DNA of 64,000 nt from Linyphia triangularis (GCA_963978545.1 OZ021723.1:3968001-4032000); one strand, 5' to 3'. Shown: positions 22,352 through 33,887, counted from the first letter of the stretch. Notes: generated by a model from the letters alone, not told the origin. Program-made: numbers and translations.

Positions 22352-25300
22352 CACTTGCACTTGTCATAGAGAGGGTTGCCATTGCCTCGAGCGGTTGGAC
22401 TTCTAACTGTTGGTCAGCGGAAGGTATTTTATTTCCCTTCTACCCCCCACTGGAAAACCAGTGGAGGCATTCCCCTATCCCTATCCGCCACCTTGGGGAC
22501 GCGCTCTCTAGGGGTTACAGGCTCTCCCGAGAGTTGTCACACAGTTGTCGAACATTAACACCCTTGACCATCTCGTTCAAAAGTTCAACAATGGCATACA
22601 GCAGGCAGCAAAGATCGCCATACCAAGAGGAAAAAGAAAGAATGATTGGGCGCCTTATTGGAAAGATCATAATATGGACGCCATGATAAATGAAATTGAT
22701 ACAATTTGCAGGGAGCTTGAAAAGAACAACAGCGATGAAAACAGGAAAAAACTGATCTCAATCAGCCACAAAATAGAAGCCGAAATTGCAGCCTGCAAAC
22801 ACGAGAAATGGGCCGACTTCTGCAGCAAGCTAGATCCCAGGAAGGATCACCAGCATTGAAAAGTGATCAATGTTCTGAATAATTATTGCACCCAAGAACC
22901 TATGGAACTCCATTCTAATGTCATCACCTTTGAAGGACGTTCATCCAAAACTGATAAAGATGCAGCAAATCTGCTAGCTCTTTTTATTACGAAAAAGCAA
23001 GCAAGCTTAGCTTCAATAAGGAAGATAAAAAACAGAAGAGAACTTATAGACAAGTGATAAAACTAAGCAAACTCCATGACCGTAAGGACATCTTTTCAAG
23101 TGAGCTTACCCTGGAGGAACTGGATGATGCAATTAATAGCCTTGACCCCCGTAAAGCACCAGGAATTGACCTCGTTTTTGGTCATATGATTAAGCATGTT
23201 GGAGCTCACGCAAAGACCACTCTTCTCAGAATATTCAACCTGTCCTGGAGTACAGGAAAGCTACCTACCACATGGAAGAAGTCAATAATCATTCCGATTC
23301 TAAAACCAAACAAGGATGCTACAAGCTGCAAGAGCTATCGGCCTATCTCACTTACCAGCACCCTATGTAAGCTTATGGAAAGGATTATCCACACAAGAAT
23401 CATGACTTGGCTTATTGAAAACAAAGTGCTCCATTTCTACCAAACTGCATACCAAGCTCAGCACAGTACAGTCGACCAACTTTTCTACCTGGTTCAGTCT
23501 ATCATCGACGGCCTTCAGGAAAAGCCAAGACAAATGCTGTCTTTCTGGATCTCTCTGCTGCCTTCGACCGTGTTTGGAGACAGAAACTCATTGAGATCAT
23601 TCACCGTGCTGGCATAACTGGAAATTCTCTGCTCTGGATTAACGACTTCCTCAGAGATAGAAAGTTCGTCGTGAAGGTCAATGGAAACTACTCAAAGACG
23701 CACCGCATTTGGGCAGGAGTCCCCCAGGGCTCAGTCCTCAGTCCATTGCTGTTTCTCCTCTACATGAATACCATCCATGAATACATTAATGGAGAGGCTA
23801 AGATAGCCTGCTACGCAGATGACATTGCCATCTGGAATACAAATTCTGATTTGTCTGCCTCGGAAGCTATCCTAAATACCAACCTGACTAACGTTGAAAC
23901 TTGGGCCACTAACCTCAAGCTCTTGATTAACCCAGAAAAATCTAATCTCTGCGTCTTCACCACTGACAGAAAAAAACAGGAAATTATTCCGCCCGAGCAT
24001 CAAAATTTTTAACTCAACCATCAATCAAATTTCTAACCCCAAATATCTTGGTCTCACGTTGGACACCGAGCTAAGGTTCACCAAGCATATTGAAACCACC
24101 TCACTCAGAGCATTAAAAAAGCTCAATATTCTCAGAAAATTATGTGGCTCAACATGGGGTTCTAAACCGAAGACTCTCCTCAACACTTACACTACACTTA
24201 TTAGACCAGTTCTTGAATATGCAGCACCAATATGGGCTCCAGCATCCTCCTCATCAAAAGAAAAGATTGATACTGTCCAATACAGAGCTTCAAAAATCAT
24301 CATTGGTGCAGTCTCTTCAACTAACAACCTGACTGCTGAGATTGAATGCAGTCTCACACCACTTGAAAGTAGGCTAAAACTGGCCACTGTTAAATTTACC
24401 AATAAGATCAGGTGCAGCAGCGTGGAACACATTTCAAATGTTACTTTTCCCGCCTGGCACAACAGGGAACGGTTAAAGAGATCCTCCACGCTCCAATACG
24501 ACAAAGATATCAGAAATAACATCAGTCTGAATCACTCATCTCTTGACATTATTGAAGAACCATATTTTGCTGTCAAACCACCTTCTACTGTTAAGATCAA
24601 TTTAGACTTGCTGGAACCGTGTTCGAAAAACGAACCACAAGCAACCATTAAGAGAAAGGGAATGGAAACTATAGCGAAGCTCTCTAAACCTGACCTTGCC
24701 ACTGCTTACACTGACGGCTCCTCCAACACAGAATGCGACAGATGAGGTTCTGACATCTTCCTTCTCCTTCCAGATCAATCATCCCTCAAACATCGGGTCG
24801 CAGCCGGAAAAATCGCTTCCAACTTCACTAGTGAACTGATCGCCATTAAATCCGCTCTAGCCCTTTACCTCTCACAGTCAGTTCCCTCGAATGGCATCAT
24901 CATTTTCTCAGACTGTAAGTCTGCTCTGGAGGCCATTAAAGGAGGTAAATCAAGACTCGCCCACGAAATCAACGCGCTTCTGTCCACCTTAGTTGCCAGG
25001 GAGAAAACCTGCACCATCCAATGGGTCCCCGCTCATGTCAACATCGAGGGGAATGAACAAGCGGACTCCCTTGCTAAGGAGGCTAGGAACATGGATCCCC
25101 CTCCCATGCAAACCACTTGCTTCGATGCAAATGCCGTTGCAAAACATCATCTCTGCGGCGGACTTCGGAAGAAATGGTGCCTTCCGGAGCTTAATCTTGA
25201 CTGCGAAATCACCATTACCATCAGCAGATTGCGGACGGGGCACATGAGAGGTATGAAGATCATGCCTGACGGCTCCAGAACTTATGCAGAATGCAGGCAC

Positions 25301-25509
25301 TGCCCAGGAGTTCAGCTGGATCCGAGGCATCTCTTCAGTTGCATCTCTGTTGCCTCGACCCTCTTCAACATCGATCTCAACTGCTGCCATGACACCCTTT
25401 ATACCGATAAAGTCAGAGATGTGGCCAGGGCTGTGCTCAATGCCTTTGGTCCCATTTGACTTGTCCTATCACCTTTTTTCTGCACTAGTCACACGACAAC
25501 AACAACAAC
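22352..25509 (+). mobile_element. LINE (I/Jockey group) with target-site duplication, internally deleted
   Basis: A 12-bp direct repeat, ATTTAAAACTTG, lies at 22340-22351 and 25510-25521. The 3' end is a short ACAACAACAACA tail. The first about 190 bp is a GC-richer leader (for example CCCTATCCCTATCCGCCACC). It joins directly, near 22540, to sequence upstream of RT. ORF1 and the endonuclease domain are absent although a 5' leader is kept. Confidence 0.85.
22545..25459 (+). pseudogene. LINE RT-RNase H polyprotein, broken
   Basis: Would copy the LINE RNA at the target site. Domains in order: a pre-RT region (22545-23057); the RT start (LTLEELDDAINSLDPRKAPG, about 23110-23165); SYRPISLTSTLCKLMERII near 23335; VPQGSVLSPLLFLLYMN near 23720; and the active-site motif CYADDIAIW at 23810-23836. 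An RNase H domain follows (AYTDGSSNTECDR at 24700, FSDCKSALEAIKG near 24905, WVPAHVNIEGNEQADSLAK near 25022). A C-terminal Cys/His cluster (CRHCPGVQLDPRHLFSC) ends at 25459. Breaks include a stop after KDHQH (22857), a stop near 23055, a frameshift near 23530-23580, another near 24000, and a TGA after ECDR at 24743. The coding region is about 2.9 kb, short of a full LINE. Confidence 0.9.
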
Positions 25510-25841
25510 ATTTAAAACTTGGAAGTGAATGCTTGAAGTTAATAAAACAATTTTAACAAAAATATGTAAAAAGTAACGTTAGTATCCATTTTATAGAAAA
25601 ATCATTTTTTAAACAAAAAAATGTATTTTTGAATATTTTTAATTATTATTATATGTTTTAAAAATACATGAAATAGTGTTTTCCTGTGTTATACACCCTT
25701 TCACTACACATTGCAAACTATTGCCTTTCAAATATATAACGTTTAGAATTATAAAAAAATTTAGGAAAAATAGTTATTTTTTGTATTTTCTTCAAACTTT
25801 GAGGTGAATCCGCGATCGGAAGATATTATTATTTTTTTCAA

Positions 25842-27145
25842 TTAAGTGCGGGCAGTCGGATTAATCGATGAGAGGACGTTGCAGAGAAAGGATGAACCAG
25901 TACAACAATGCAGAATTGACAGACATGCATTACGTGTATGGCGCTGTAGATGGCAATGGACAAGCAGCGGTACGCATGTATCGACAACGTTTCCCGAACC
26001 GACGTGTACCCGACAGTTCGGACAATTACATCGCCGATTGCAGGAGGCAGGATCGTTCAGAATCAGCAGCCACATCGGCCGTCCACGTACAACAAGGGCA
26101 CCGAGCATCAAGAATTCTGTATTAGACGCATTTACACGGAATCCGTGTTGTGGAACGCGACCTAGGTGTCGGTCGCTCCTCCATTATGCGAATACTGTGG
26201 GAAGATCACCAACATCCGTACCACATACAACGGGTGCAGGCGCTAAGCGATGCGGATTATCCCCAACGTGTAGCATTCGCACGTTGGTATTTACAGGCAA
26301 GGATCACAGACCCACAATTTCCATCACGGATACTGTTCACCCATGAAGCTACCTTTTCCCGGGATGGTGTCCTCAACCAGCACAATATGCATGTGGGGTC
26401 GATTGTAAATCCTCATGTCACATGGTCTCACAACCACCAATACCGTTTCAGCGTTAACGTCTGGGCTGGAATTATTGGTGACATGCTGATTGGTCCATAC
26501 GTAATGCCTGGACGCCTAGACGGGGTTTTGTACGCCATTTTTTTTTTGGAAGATGTATTGCCCACATTGTTAGTGGATGTTCTCGCAACGACACGCCTCA
26601 ACATGTGGTTCCAGCATGATGGGGCTCCCGCACATTTAGACAGGAATGTACTTCAGTTCCTGGACTTGACGTACCCATACCGCTGGATTGGCAGAGCCGG
26701 CCCACCGCGATCCGAGGACCTAAACACCCTGGATTTTTACCTCTGGGGATACCTGAAGTGTCTGGTGTACGAGACACCCGTTCCATCGAACATGGACCTC
26801 ATCGCACGTATCGTTGAAGCGGTAGCACGTGTCCAGGAGACTACTGGCCAATTCGAACGAGTTCGCGATTCCATGCGGCGCCGATGTGAAGCATGCATCG
26901 CAGCTGATAGAGCCAATTTTAAACACTTACTATGAGTTGTAGCATTTTTCTTTTTTATTTGGTACTGTTTTGTTGTAAAATAAAGATTTTTTACACCGTT
27001 TGTTATCTTTTCTTTGCGTGACGGTTACGATGCAATTTCACTGTCAAAATCGCATTTCCGACCACCCTTTCCTATGTAATTCTGCTTCCTCATGACCTGA
27101 CAAAACCATGTGTGCTGTTTGAACATGACCTTTTGGGGCACCCTG
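25842..27145 (+). mobile_element. Mariner-like (DUF4817-type) transposon, partial
   Basis: The right terminus reads GGGGCACCCTG at 27145, or CAGGGTGCCCC on the other strand. A polyadenylation signal AATAAA follows the gene near 26981. The left terminal repeat is not seen: the element abuts the cut right arm of element X at 25841, so it is truncated at its 5' end or inserted there with loss of sequence. Confidence 0.7.
25892..26935 (+). pseudogene. Mariner-like DDD transposase, two frameshifts and a lost catalytic Asp
   Basis: The protein would cut and join transposon ends. The N-terminus (ATG at 25892) is a helix-turn-helix region of the DUF4817 type: AELTDMHYVYGAVDGNGQAA. A frameshift near 26005 moves into LHRRLQEAGSFRISSHIGRP, and a second near 26130 returns to the frame of the long ORF. 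Core: YHIQRVQALSDADYPQRVAF; LFTHEATFSRDG near 26330, where the usual Asp before Glu-Ala is His; NVWAGIIGDMLIGPYVMPG; FQHDGAPAHLDRN with the second Asp; and LNTLDFYLWGYLK with the third. The stop is at 26933. Because the first catalytic Asp is gone and the frame is broken twice, it is inactive. Confidence 0.85.
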
Positions 27146-27482
27146 TATATACGTGCATGACCGTCAATGAGTTAAAGTTCTTGTAAAGTGTTTGCCAAAT
27201 TTGGCCGAAATCGTCTCGAGTTGCTGGTTCGCACAAGCGAAAGAGGCCTCAAGTGCAAAGGGTTAATCATTAATAATACAACTATTACTAAGTATACTAA
27301 GTATTACTATCATTTTTACATAATTTACGTAATGTACAGGTGGTGTAATGTAACGGAGGTTTTGGGGCAACACAAAACTTTGAACTAGAGGTTTGAATTT
27401 TTTGGTACTTCATTATACCAACAAAATGCAACTTTGTGATATACAAGCTAATGAGAATTCAAAATTAATTGATTAATCCACC

Positions 27483-27590
27483 CTAACCTACAGCTTAACG
27501 TGGATTCCGAACCATAATGAACATCCATGCCTAACCCAGGATTCGAACCAGAACCTTTAGCACTAATCATTTCACTGATGATTGTCTAAG
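27483..27590 (-). repeat. tRNA-like SINE fragment, second type
   Basis: Minus strand contains GGTTCTGGTTCGAATCCTGG, with a B-box-like core, followed by GTTAGGCATGGATGTTCAT. That resembles the junction between the tRNA-like part and the body in the main SINE family but diverges further on. No target duplication was found, so it is a degraded or related copy. Confidence 0.45.
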
Positions 27591-27594
27591 ATAA

Positions 27595-27845
27595 GAAACT
27601 ACGAAGCACATCCTGTTGCATGAACTTGTTGCAGTCCTGCTCGTGGTGGAATGAAACAAGATAAGCTTTTTGCACAATAAGTTAAACTGTATAATGACGA
27701 AAATAAGCTATTTTCGATTTGAGTAATTTCATATTGCTCCATCAAATAAAAAATATTGAGTATTAGGATTAAAAATTTTAACTTCTGTCAAGAATTTCTT
27801 ATAGTCCTGAAAATTTACTTCACCCTAGCTTTTACCTTAAGGTGG
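27595..27845 (+). repeat. Dispersed repeat shared with 17521-17760
   Basis: See the partner at 17521-17760 for shared blocks. It runs directly into the repeat at 27850-28207, suggesting that both may be parts of one larger element. Confidence 0.45.
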
Positions 27846-27849
27846 TAAA

Positions 27850-28207
27850 AAGTCCCTACTGGAGTTTGCGTTCATGTTTGTTTTTTTAGCTGGACAAAGG
27901 AAATATGATTAATACCGAATATATCGAACAAATATTTAATATTTATTTTTGAACTAGCTGGTAAAAGCTGGTACTTTTTGATTCTCGTATGTATAATGTA
28001 CCACTTTTAAAATATTTATTGAAAATAAAAATTGTGTTTTCAATTTTTGTGCCATACAAAATATTTATCCCTTTTAAATATCTCTATGTTTGCAGCATAC
28101 ACATAATAACCACTATTTCTCTTTTATTTATCCTTCCATAGCCGACTGTTATCTCCTTTTTGCGCCACTTGCATCTTCTTTCAAACTTCATCCACAACTT
28201 CTCCCAA
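27850..28207 (+). repeat. Dispersed direct repeat, copy B
   Basis: Partner of 2703-3066, same orientation, no terminal repeats seen. A SINE inserted about 30 bp downstream. Confidence 0.75.
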
Positions 28208-28240
28208 TTACCTCACAGTACAGTTTCATGTCAAAGAATT

Positions 28241-28423
28241 GCCGACCAAACGGTGTAGTGGTTAGCGTGCTAGCTTCTAGACCGCGAGGTTGCGGGTTCG
28301 AGTCCCGTGTTTGGCATGGGTGTTTGTAAATGTATGTTGGCTTGTCTAATGACGAAAGCTTCGGCGCATTATAGCCCTCGTGTTGCTGACGGCGCCAGAT
28401 AATCTGAAAACAACCAACCAACC
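28241..28423 (+). mobile_element. tRNA-derived SINE, full length, copy 3
   Basis: Best-preserved internal promoter in the window: A-box-like TAGTGGTTAGCGTGC near 28256 and B box GGTTCGAGTCC near 28296. The body is TCGGCGCATTATAGCCCTCG and the tail is AACAACCAACCAACC. The flanking direct repeat is short and imperfect (TCAAAGAATT before, GCTAAGAATT after). Confidence 0.9.
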
Positions 28424-29039
28424 ATGGCTAAGAATTATCCATTACATACCTCCATTGTATTTTACTCTCAAATGGGTTGTATTCATATTTTGAATATTAA
28501 CATATTTATACCTCAAACATAAACGAGCCAAAAATTTGACATGTTTCGTTTCATTGCAGGTTAGGTCGTAAAAGACAATTTCTATCGAACTATGAATCGT
28601 AACTCATTAAATACATTTTTAATCATTTAACAAGAATTATAAACATACCAATATGTAGAAAACACAAAGGAAATAAGTGCTTGAAGATACCATATTTAAA
28701 ACTAAGAAACACTTATACTACCAACCAACTTTAAGTTTGGGTCTTAATAGTCAAAATACTGAAACACAGAAAAACAGCCAACAAATTGAAACATTTCGTA
28801 TATTACTTTATCTATTCTTTTAAAAATGGATTTTTTTTTTTTTTTTTTTTGCACTCTTAGGAAAAAAAAAACTAAAATATCGAAACAACCAGAAATGTTA
28901 CTATTATACACGATTTGAATTTCCAACACATTTAAATGATGAACACTCAAGTTAATTATCTCATTAATATTTTTACAAAATCATTCCAAGACAGCCCCTA
29001 AAATAACTAAGAACTACTTACTCAACCTAATTTCTTTTT

Positions 29040-30265
29040 AGATTTCGGACTTAATAGCAGCATAATTTAAAACGACGCATGAACTGTGCACTTTATTATA
29101 TGTTTTCCAGCATAGTAATTTCTGATTTAAACACCACTGTTATTATTGCACTCCAGTTAATTCCCAACTTTAGCAAGACCAAATACCAGGTAAATATTTC
29201 CAGTACTATATTTCCACATTGGCATTCCTAAACAAATCCATAAAAAAAGCACATCCACTCCAGAACAACCATCAGAAGCCGACATCACACATTCACGTCT
29301 TAAGGTTAATTCCTTAAGGTTGCCTTAAGGTTGGTTGTTTTCAGATTATCTGGCGCTGTCAGCAACACGAGGGCTATAATGCGCCGAAACATTCGTCATC
29401 AGACAAGCCAACATGCATTTACAAACACCCATGCCTAACACGGGACACGAACCCGCAACCTCGCGGTCTAGAAGCTAGCACGCTAACCACTGTACCGTTT
29501 GGTCGGCAACGTCTTAAGGAAAGAGATATTTAATACAAATAACCGCTATTTTGTGCTCCTGGCTTACTAGCAATGTCAATGAAAGAAAGCAGGGGTAAAG
29601 CAACGATGATCCTAGTAATTTCAGTTTCAGAAGTTTTCTAGTATAGCAATTTCAGATATCTGCAATCACACATAGCAATCCTGTTAATTAACAACTTGAA
29701 CCAGATCAATAACCAGATAAATATTTCCAGTACTACATTTACACAACGGCATTCCTAGACATACCCATAAAACAAAGGACATCTACTCCAAAAACACCAC
29801 CAGAAGCCGTAATCACACGCTAACTTGTTAAAGTAGGAAATATTTAATCCACATATTTTTTTTAATATTTATTTTTGCATCGGACTTATTAGCAGTGTCA
29901 ATAAAATAAAGTAAGGGTAAAGAAATCAACTAGAAACCTTAGTAATTTTACATATTTCAGAATTCAGAAGTTTCCCAGTATAGTAATTTTAGATATACAC
30001 AATAGGATCACAGATAGCAATCTAGTTAACCAACAACTTTAACCAGATCAATAACCAGATAAATATTCCCAGTACTACATTTCCACTACGGCATTCCTAG
30101 ACATACCCATAAAACAAAGCACATCCACTCCAGAAACACCACCAGAACCCGTCATCATATGTTAACTTCTTAAGGTAAGAGATATTTAATACAAATAATC
30201 GCTATTTTGTGCTCCGGACTAAATAGCAGTGTCAATAAAATAAAGCAAGGGTAAAGCAACGAGAA
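29040..30265 (+). repeat. Satellite-like tandem array, about 3.3 units of about 340 bp
   Basis: Units share CCAGATAAATATTTCCAGTA, GGCATTCCTA and AAAGCACATCCACTCCAGAA. The GGCATTCCTA marker falls at about 29221, 29749 and 30092. The last spacing is 343 bp. The first is longer because a SINE with its target duplication lies in it. No coding potential was seen. Confidence 0.8.
29306..29508 (-). mobile_element. tRNA-derived SINE, copy 4, inside the satellite
   Basis: Full-length copy on the minus strand. The direct repeat ACGTCTTAAGG flanks it (29295-29305 and 29509-29519). The 3' tail (plus-strand 29306-29335) is extended by repeated CCTTAAGG motifs between the AACC repeats and the target duplication. 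Confidence 0.88.
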
Positions 30266-31218
30266 AACTGAAACCGACTCCACAAGGCAGGAAGATCAAT
30301 GACCAAAAAAGAAGATCCTTTGCTGTGAGATACGTGTACACTGAATCTCAGTGGTGATAAATAATGGGATAGAATTGTGGCTGGATGCTCTTTCTTGAAA
30401 AAGGCTTCTTCTATGAATCTGCTGACGCAAAATAAGAAGAAACGGCGGATCATTTATCGCGATATCAAAGCTTGTTGTGTCCTTTTAGGGATACAATGTT
30501 TATTTTGTTTTCTTTCTTTACTGTTTTTACTTTTTCTTTGACTGGTTGTTACTTTTGATGTTCATTGATTGTGAGGTTTGAAGTACAGTGAGTACTTGTT
30601 TACACTTTGTTGGAAAGATTGATCTTTTCGTGGAAATTTACAGTGCTTAAAATTGGAATGCGCTGTTGCGAAATGGGTCTGCATTTCAATGATTTCATGT
30701 TTGTTTAATGTATGGACTGTTGTTACCCGTGAACAGTTCATTCATAAATTCATCAAATAAAATTGAAAACATATAAAACATGGAAAAGAAGTTCTGTGGC
30801 AGGAGCTTATGCAAAGCTGTCAAGAAAAAGAGTAACTCTTGTATGTTGTCATCTAAAAGAATCAGTTATTTATCCAAATAAGGTGTGTGGTAGTATTATG
30901 GCCTCTTTGTCAATAAGGCCACTGGACAGTAGTAAAAATATTTTTTAAAACAAATGGTACCATTACTTGGAAAATAAAGCTAAAAAAAAGTTAACCTATA
31001 ATAAACTAGTTTTTAATATTATTCATTTATATGGATTGTAAATTTTTTGCTTAATTGCAACTTATTCAAGCATTTTTGAGTGCAGATTGACTTACTTTGA
31101 CCATTGCGAAGATGTCTGCACACTACGAAATTTGCGTGTCAATTACTTACTTTTTTTGTGGCTCCCGAAACTTAATAAAATGCATAATCTTCGACCCATT
31201 CTATCGGCCACATTTCAG
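30266..31218. other. Non-coding
   Basis: No gene supported. The minus-strand frame 30232-30453 and the plus-strand frame 30763-30948 match nothing recognisable. Confidence 0.4.
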
Positions 31219-31367
31219 CTCGATTGACAAGTAGGCTAATTAGTCCTCTGAACGCGCAACGAAAGCATGTGAAAAAGCTGTATTTTAGTGACATCCCTCA
31301 AAATTTTCAAAAATTCATTGCCATGGACAAAGAGTGTATCTGGCAAGTTACAGTTCGATTGAATGAG
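31219..31367 (+). CDS. Candidate single internal exon of an unknown gene
   Basis: A pyrimidine-rich stretch ending CCACATTTCAG precedes the interval, and GAG|GTAAGT follows it. The 149-nt interval is open in the frame that reads LISPLNAQRKHVKKLYFSD, then IPQNFQKFIAMDKECIWQVT, then VRLNE, ending on a complete codon at the donor. The composition (aromatic, charged, one Cys, one Trp) is more protein-like than most frames in this AT-rich DNA. I do not recognise the protein. Neighbouring exons would lie outside or at a great distance, as in long-intron genomes. It could be chance or an old transposon piece; there is no homology support. Confidence 0.3.
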
Positions 31368-33887
31368 GTAAGTAGGATGACTAGCCTTAAAATTGTTTGT
31401 ATCTAGTATGTTTACCTTTCTTCGTGTACTTATTGAATTAGAAAATTACACCATTTCATCTGTCAAATCTTGCAATGCTTTTCAATAACAAGTGATGTAT
31501 TTTGATATCCTTTTATGGTTCATGTATGGACCAAAATGGTTTTCAACGTGAGTCTTACAATGCTACATAAAGGTATTTTTATATGAGAAGATTCTTAATT
31601 TTGAAAAGCAATTGCATTTTATTGAGAATTCAAGTTGTGAATTGAGATTTTTAAGCCATTTGATTCCGTGCAACATTCTAAAGCAAAGTTTATTTATTTA
31701 GTTAGTTAGTTGGTTGGTTGGTTTAGCCAGTCAGTCAGTAAATCAGTTAGTATGTCTGTATGTTTGTTGCTTAGTTATTTATTATACTTCGTTAAAAACA
31801 ATTTTCGACAAAAGAATTAATCTAACTAAAGTCAATACGAAATAAAATAGAATAATATACTAATTGACAATGAATTGGGTGCGCATGTTTGTTTCTTAGA
31901 GCAAAATTTCATCTAAAAGATCTGAAAGCACAAAGCACTTTTTCAAAACTAATGATATTGCTCTGTTTAATCCAAAAATGAATTCAGCATATCAATTGTT
32001 AAACACACATATACAAATTATATTAAATTATTACTGTAAATGTAACAATATTAAACAAAATTATTTCCTTTTTAAGATCGTTAAAAAACCACTAATACCA
32101 CAAATGTTTAATCAGCATTGGCTTTTATGCATCGGTATACATTGATGTATTTTAATAATTAAATAGATTCTATAACAAACACTTTACAATCGAAGTATTT
32201 AGATAACGGCAGGAAATGAATGAATAATTGAATCTTTGCTACTTTCAAATTTTTAAACAAATCATAAAAATATTATTTCATTCGTTTTACATTTTGAACA
32301 TGCACAGTTTAAATATCTCTACAAAGGACGTTTTAACATTTAAATTTCATCTAATCCAGTAAAAAAACTAATTGAGAATGTGAATCTTAAAGCAACAAAA
32401 TAAAGTATTATCTATTTAAAGTGAATATGCATATATAGACGAAGTAGATTTGCTTTTTCCATTTTGTTTTTTTAAAGGAAAATTTTTAAAGCATAATAAT
32501 ACGAGCACAACACTCTTAATGTAATATCATGCATATATTTCATAGATAAATGTGTGCATATAATTTTAAAAAATCAATACAAATATATAGTAAAAAACAA
32601 TAGTGTCGTATATGACATTTGTTAAGGTTAAATAAATACGAAAATATTCAATTTAGACTATTTCCCATATTAAAGTACTACAATAGTATATTTATTTTTG
32701 TCTTAAATTGAGAAGTCTTCACATTTTATTCTGCGAGTTGGTTTTCTGAATAAAGGTGAGGTCTTAGTCTTATGTATTGTAATATTAATCTAAATATGTG
32801 TGTAGTCATTTAAATATATCGAGTAAAATCTCAACTTTCAAAACATTTATTTCAAGAATCACATTATTTTCAACATAAACACTCATTAAATTTATAGTGT
32901 CAGCTTTCTCAAACTGTATGATAGTATTTTTCATCAAGAATATTTGGAATAGAATATCTTGGGAATATTGTATCGAATGTAATTCTTTCCAACTACTAAA
33001 TTATAGCTTTTAATATTTAAAAACTAAAAATAAATAAAAATAGTCATTTGTTAATTATCCATTTATAGCTCCTAATTAAAAACACTGCTTTTGTCTTGTT
33101 TCAACTATGTCTATACATATACTTTAAAGGTTGAAAACGTTCACAATAGTTTATAAAAAAAAATCAACTGCTTCCTGAACGTTTTCTAAAATTCATAGAA
33201 ATGAACGCATACTGTTTGGAAATTAGACACTGAAAACTTTGTAATAAAACTTTAAATATTGAAAAAAAATCAAGTTATTTTGTAAATAAATTAACAAAGG
33301 TTTTTCTTTTGTATCTTAAAACTAAGAAATAACGCAGAGCAATAAACCTACAAGTGTTTCAATATCCCTATCCCTCATCGTTAACTGTAGTTGTTATTAT
33401 TTTTGTGCTCAACTAAAATAAGAATTTAGGTGGTGATAAAAAAATACCTTAATTCATTTTGAGCGCCATTCTAACATTTTCTCAGCTAAGTTATATAATA
33501 TTTTTCTCTTAAGGAAACTTGCAAACGATTTCTGAAATAAGGAAAAAAGAACCATCTAACCTCATGGAGAAAAATAAAATTCAGTTTCTATGCAAAACAC
33601 CAGCTGGGATCTTGCATTTGCATCACTCCAGGGAGTTCCCTTACACACGACACGATATGGGAGAAAAACCATGTGGTCACTGATATTTCAATCAAAATGA
33701 ATCATGAATATCGACAGGAGTCTTGAATAGACATCATAAAAACGCTTTTTTTTTTTACTGAATGTTAAAAGGCGGGTAATTTTTTTCGATTTCAATACAG
33801 ATTTTCAAATGCCACTACCTTGCTAAAATCGAAGCATCTGCAAACATTCTCATCTACTTCACAGCTCCAATTTTACATTGTCTATTA
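31368..33887. other. AT-rich non-coding
   Basis: No gene supported. A cryptic tetranucleotide-rich stretch (GTTA, GTTG and GTCA repeats) lies at about 31695-31790. Confidence 0.45.

Larger units (their letters stand above)
20429..25841 (-). mobile_element. DNA transposon with long terminal inverted repeats (element X)
   Basis: The left arm (about 20530-20830) and the right arm (about 25522-25841) are close reverse complements over roughly 300 bp. Shared blocks include ATAATATCTTCCGATCGCG, AACGTTATATATTTGAAAGG and ATAACACAGGAAAACACTAT. The left terminus continues outward to AGGGTGGTTCAAAAA at 20429. The right terminus is cut where the mariner-like element starts. A fossil of protein family A lies between the arms, and a LINE (22352-25509) is inserted inside the right part. 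Confidence 0.7.
20070..27263 (+). mobile_element. piggyBac-like element carrying nested insertions
   Basis: The left end reads TTAA|CCCTTTGCAATCGAG (TTAA at 20066-20069). The right end is the reverse complement of TTAA|CCCTTTGCACTTGAG (TTAA at 27264-27267). CCCTTTGC ends with TTAA target sites are typical of piggyBac relatives. Only about 340 bp at the left (20070-20412) and about 118 bp at the right (27146-27263) belong to it; the rest is later insertions. The left part has GC-rich subterminal repeats with GCGCTGCTGCGGCGC at about 20086 and 20126. Confidence 0.8.

Noticed and set aside
28241..28320. Possible functional tRNA gene (A- and B-box motifs, near-cloverleaf)
   Set aside because: The same sequence recurs at five other sites with a shared non-tRNA body, an AACC tail and target duplications. 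The anticodon arm does not fold clearly. It is a SINE head.
30763..30948. Possible exon with a GTGTGT donor
   Set aside because: The acceptor is weak, the donor is non-consensus, and the translation matches nothing. Support is lower than for the two listed exon candidates.
33600..33760. Possible C2H2 zinc-finger pseudogene (a GEKPCGH-like stretch)
   Set aside because: The Cys/His spacing does not fit a finger, a stop falls inside, and no tandem fingers follow. The short GEKP match is probably chance.
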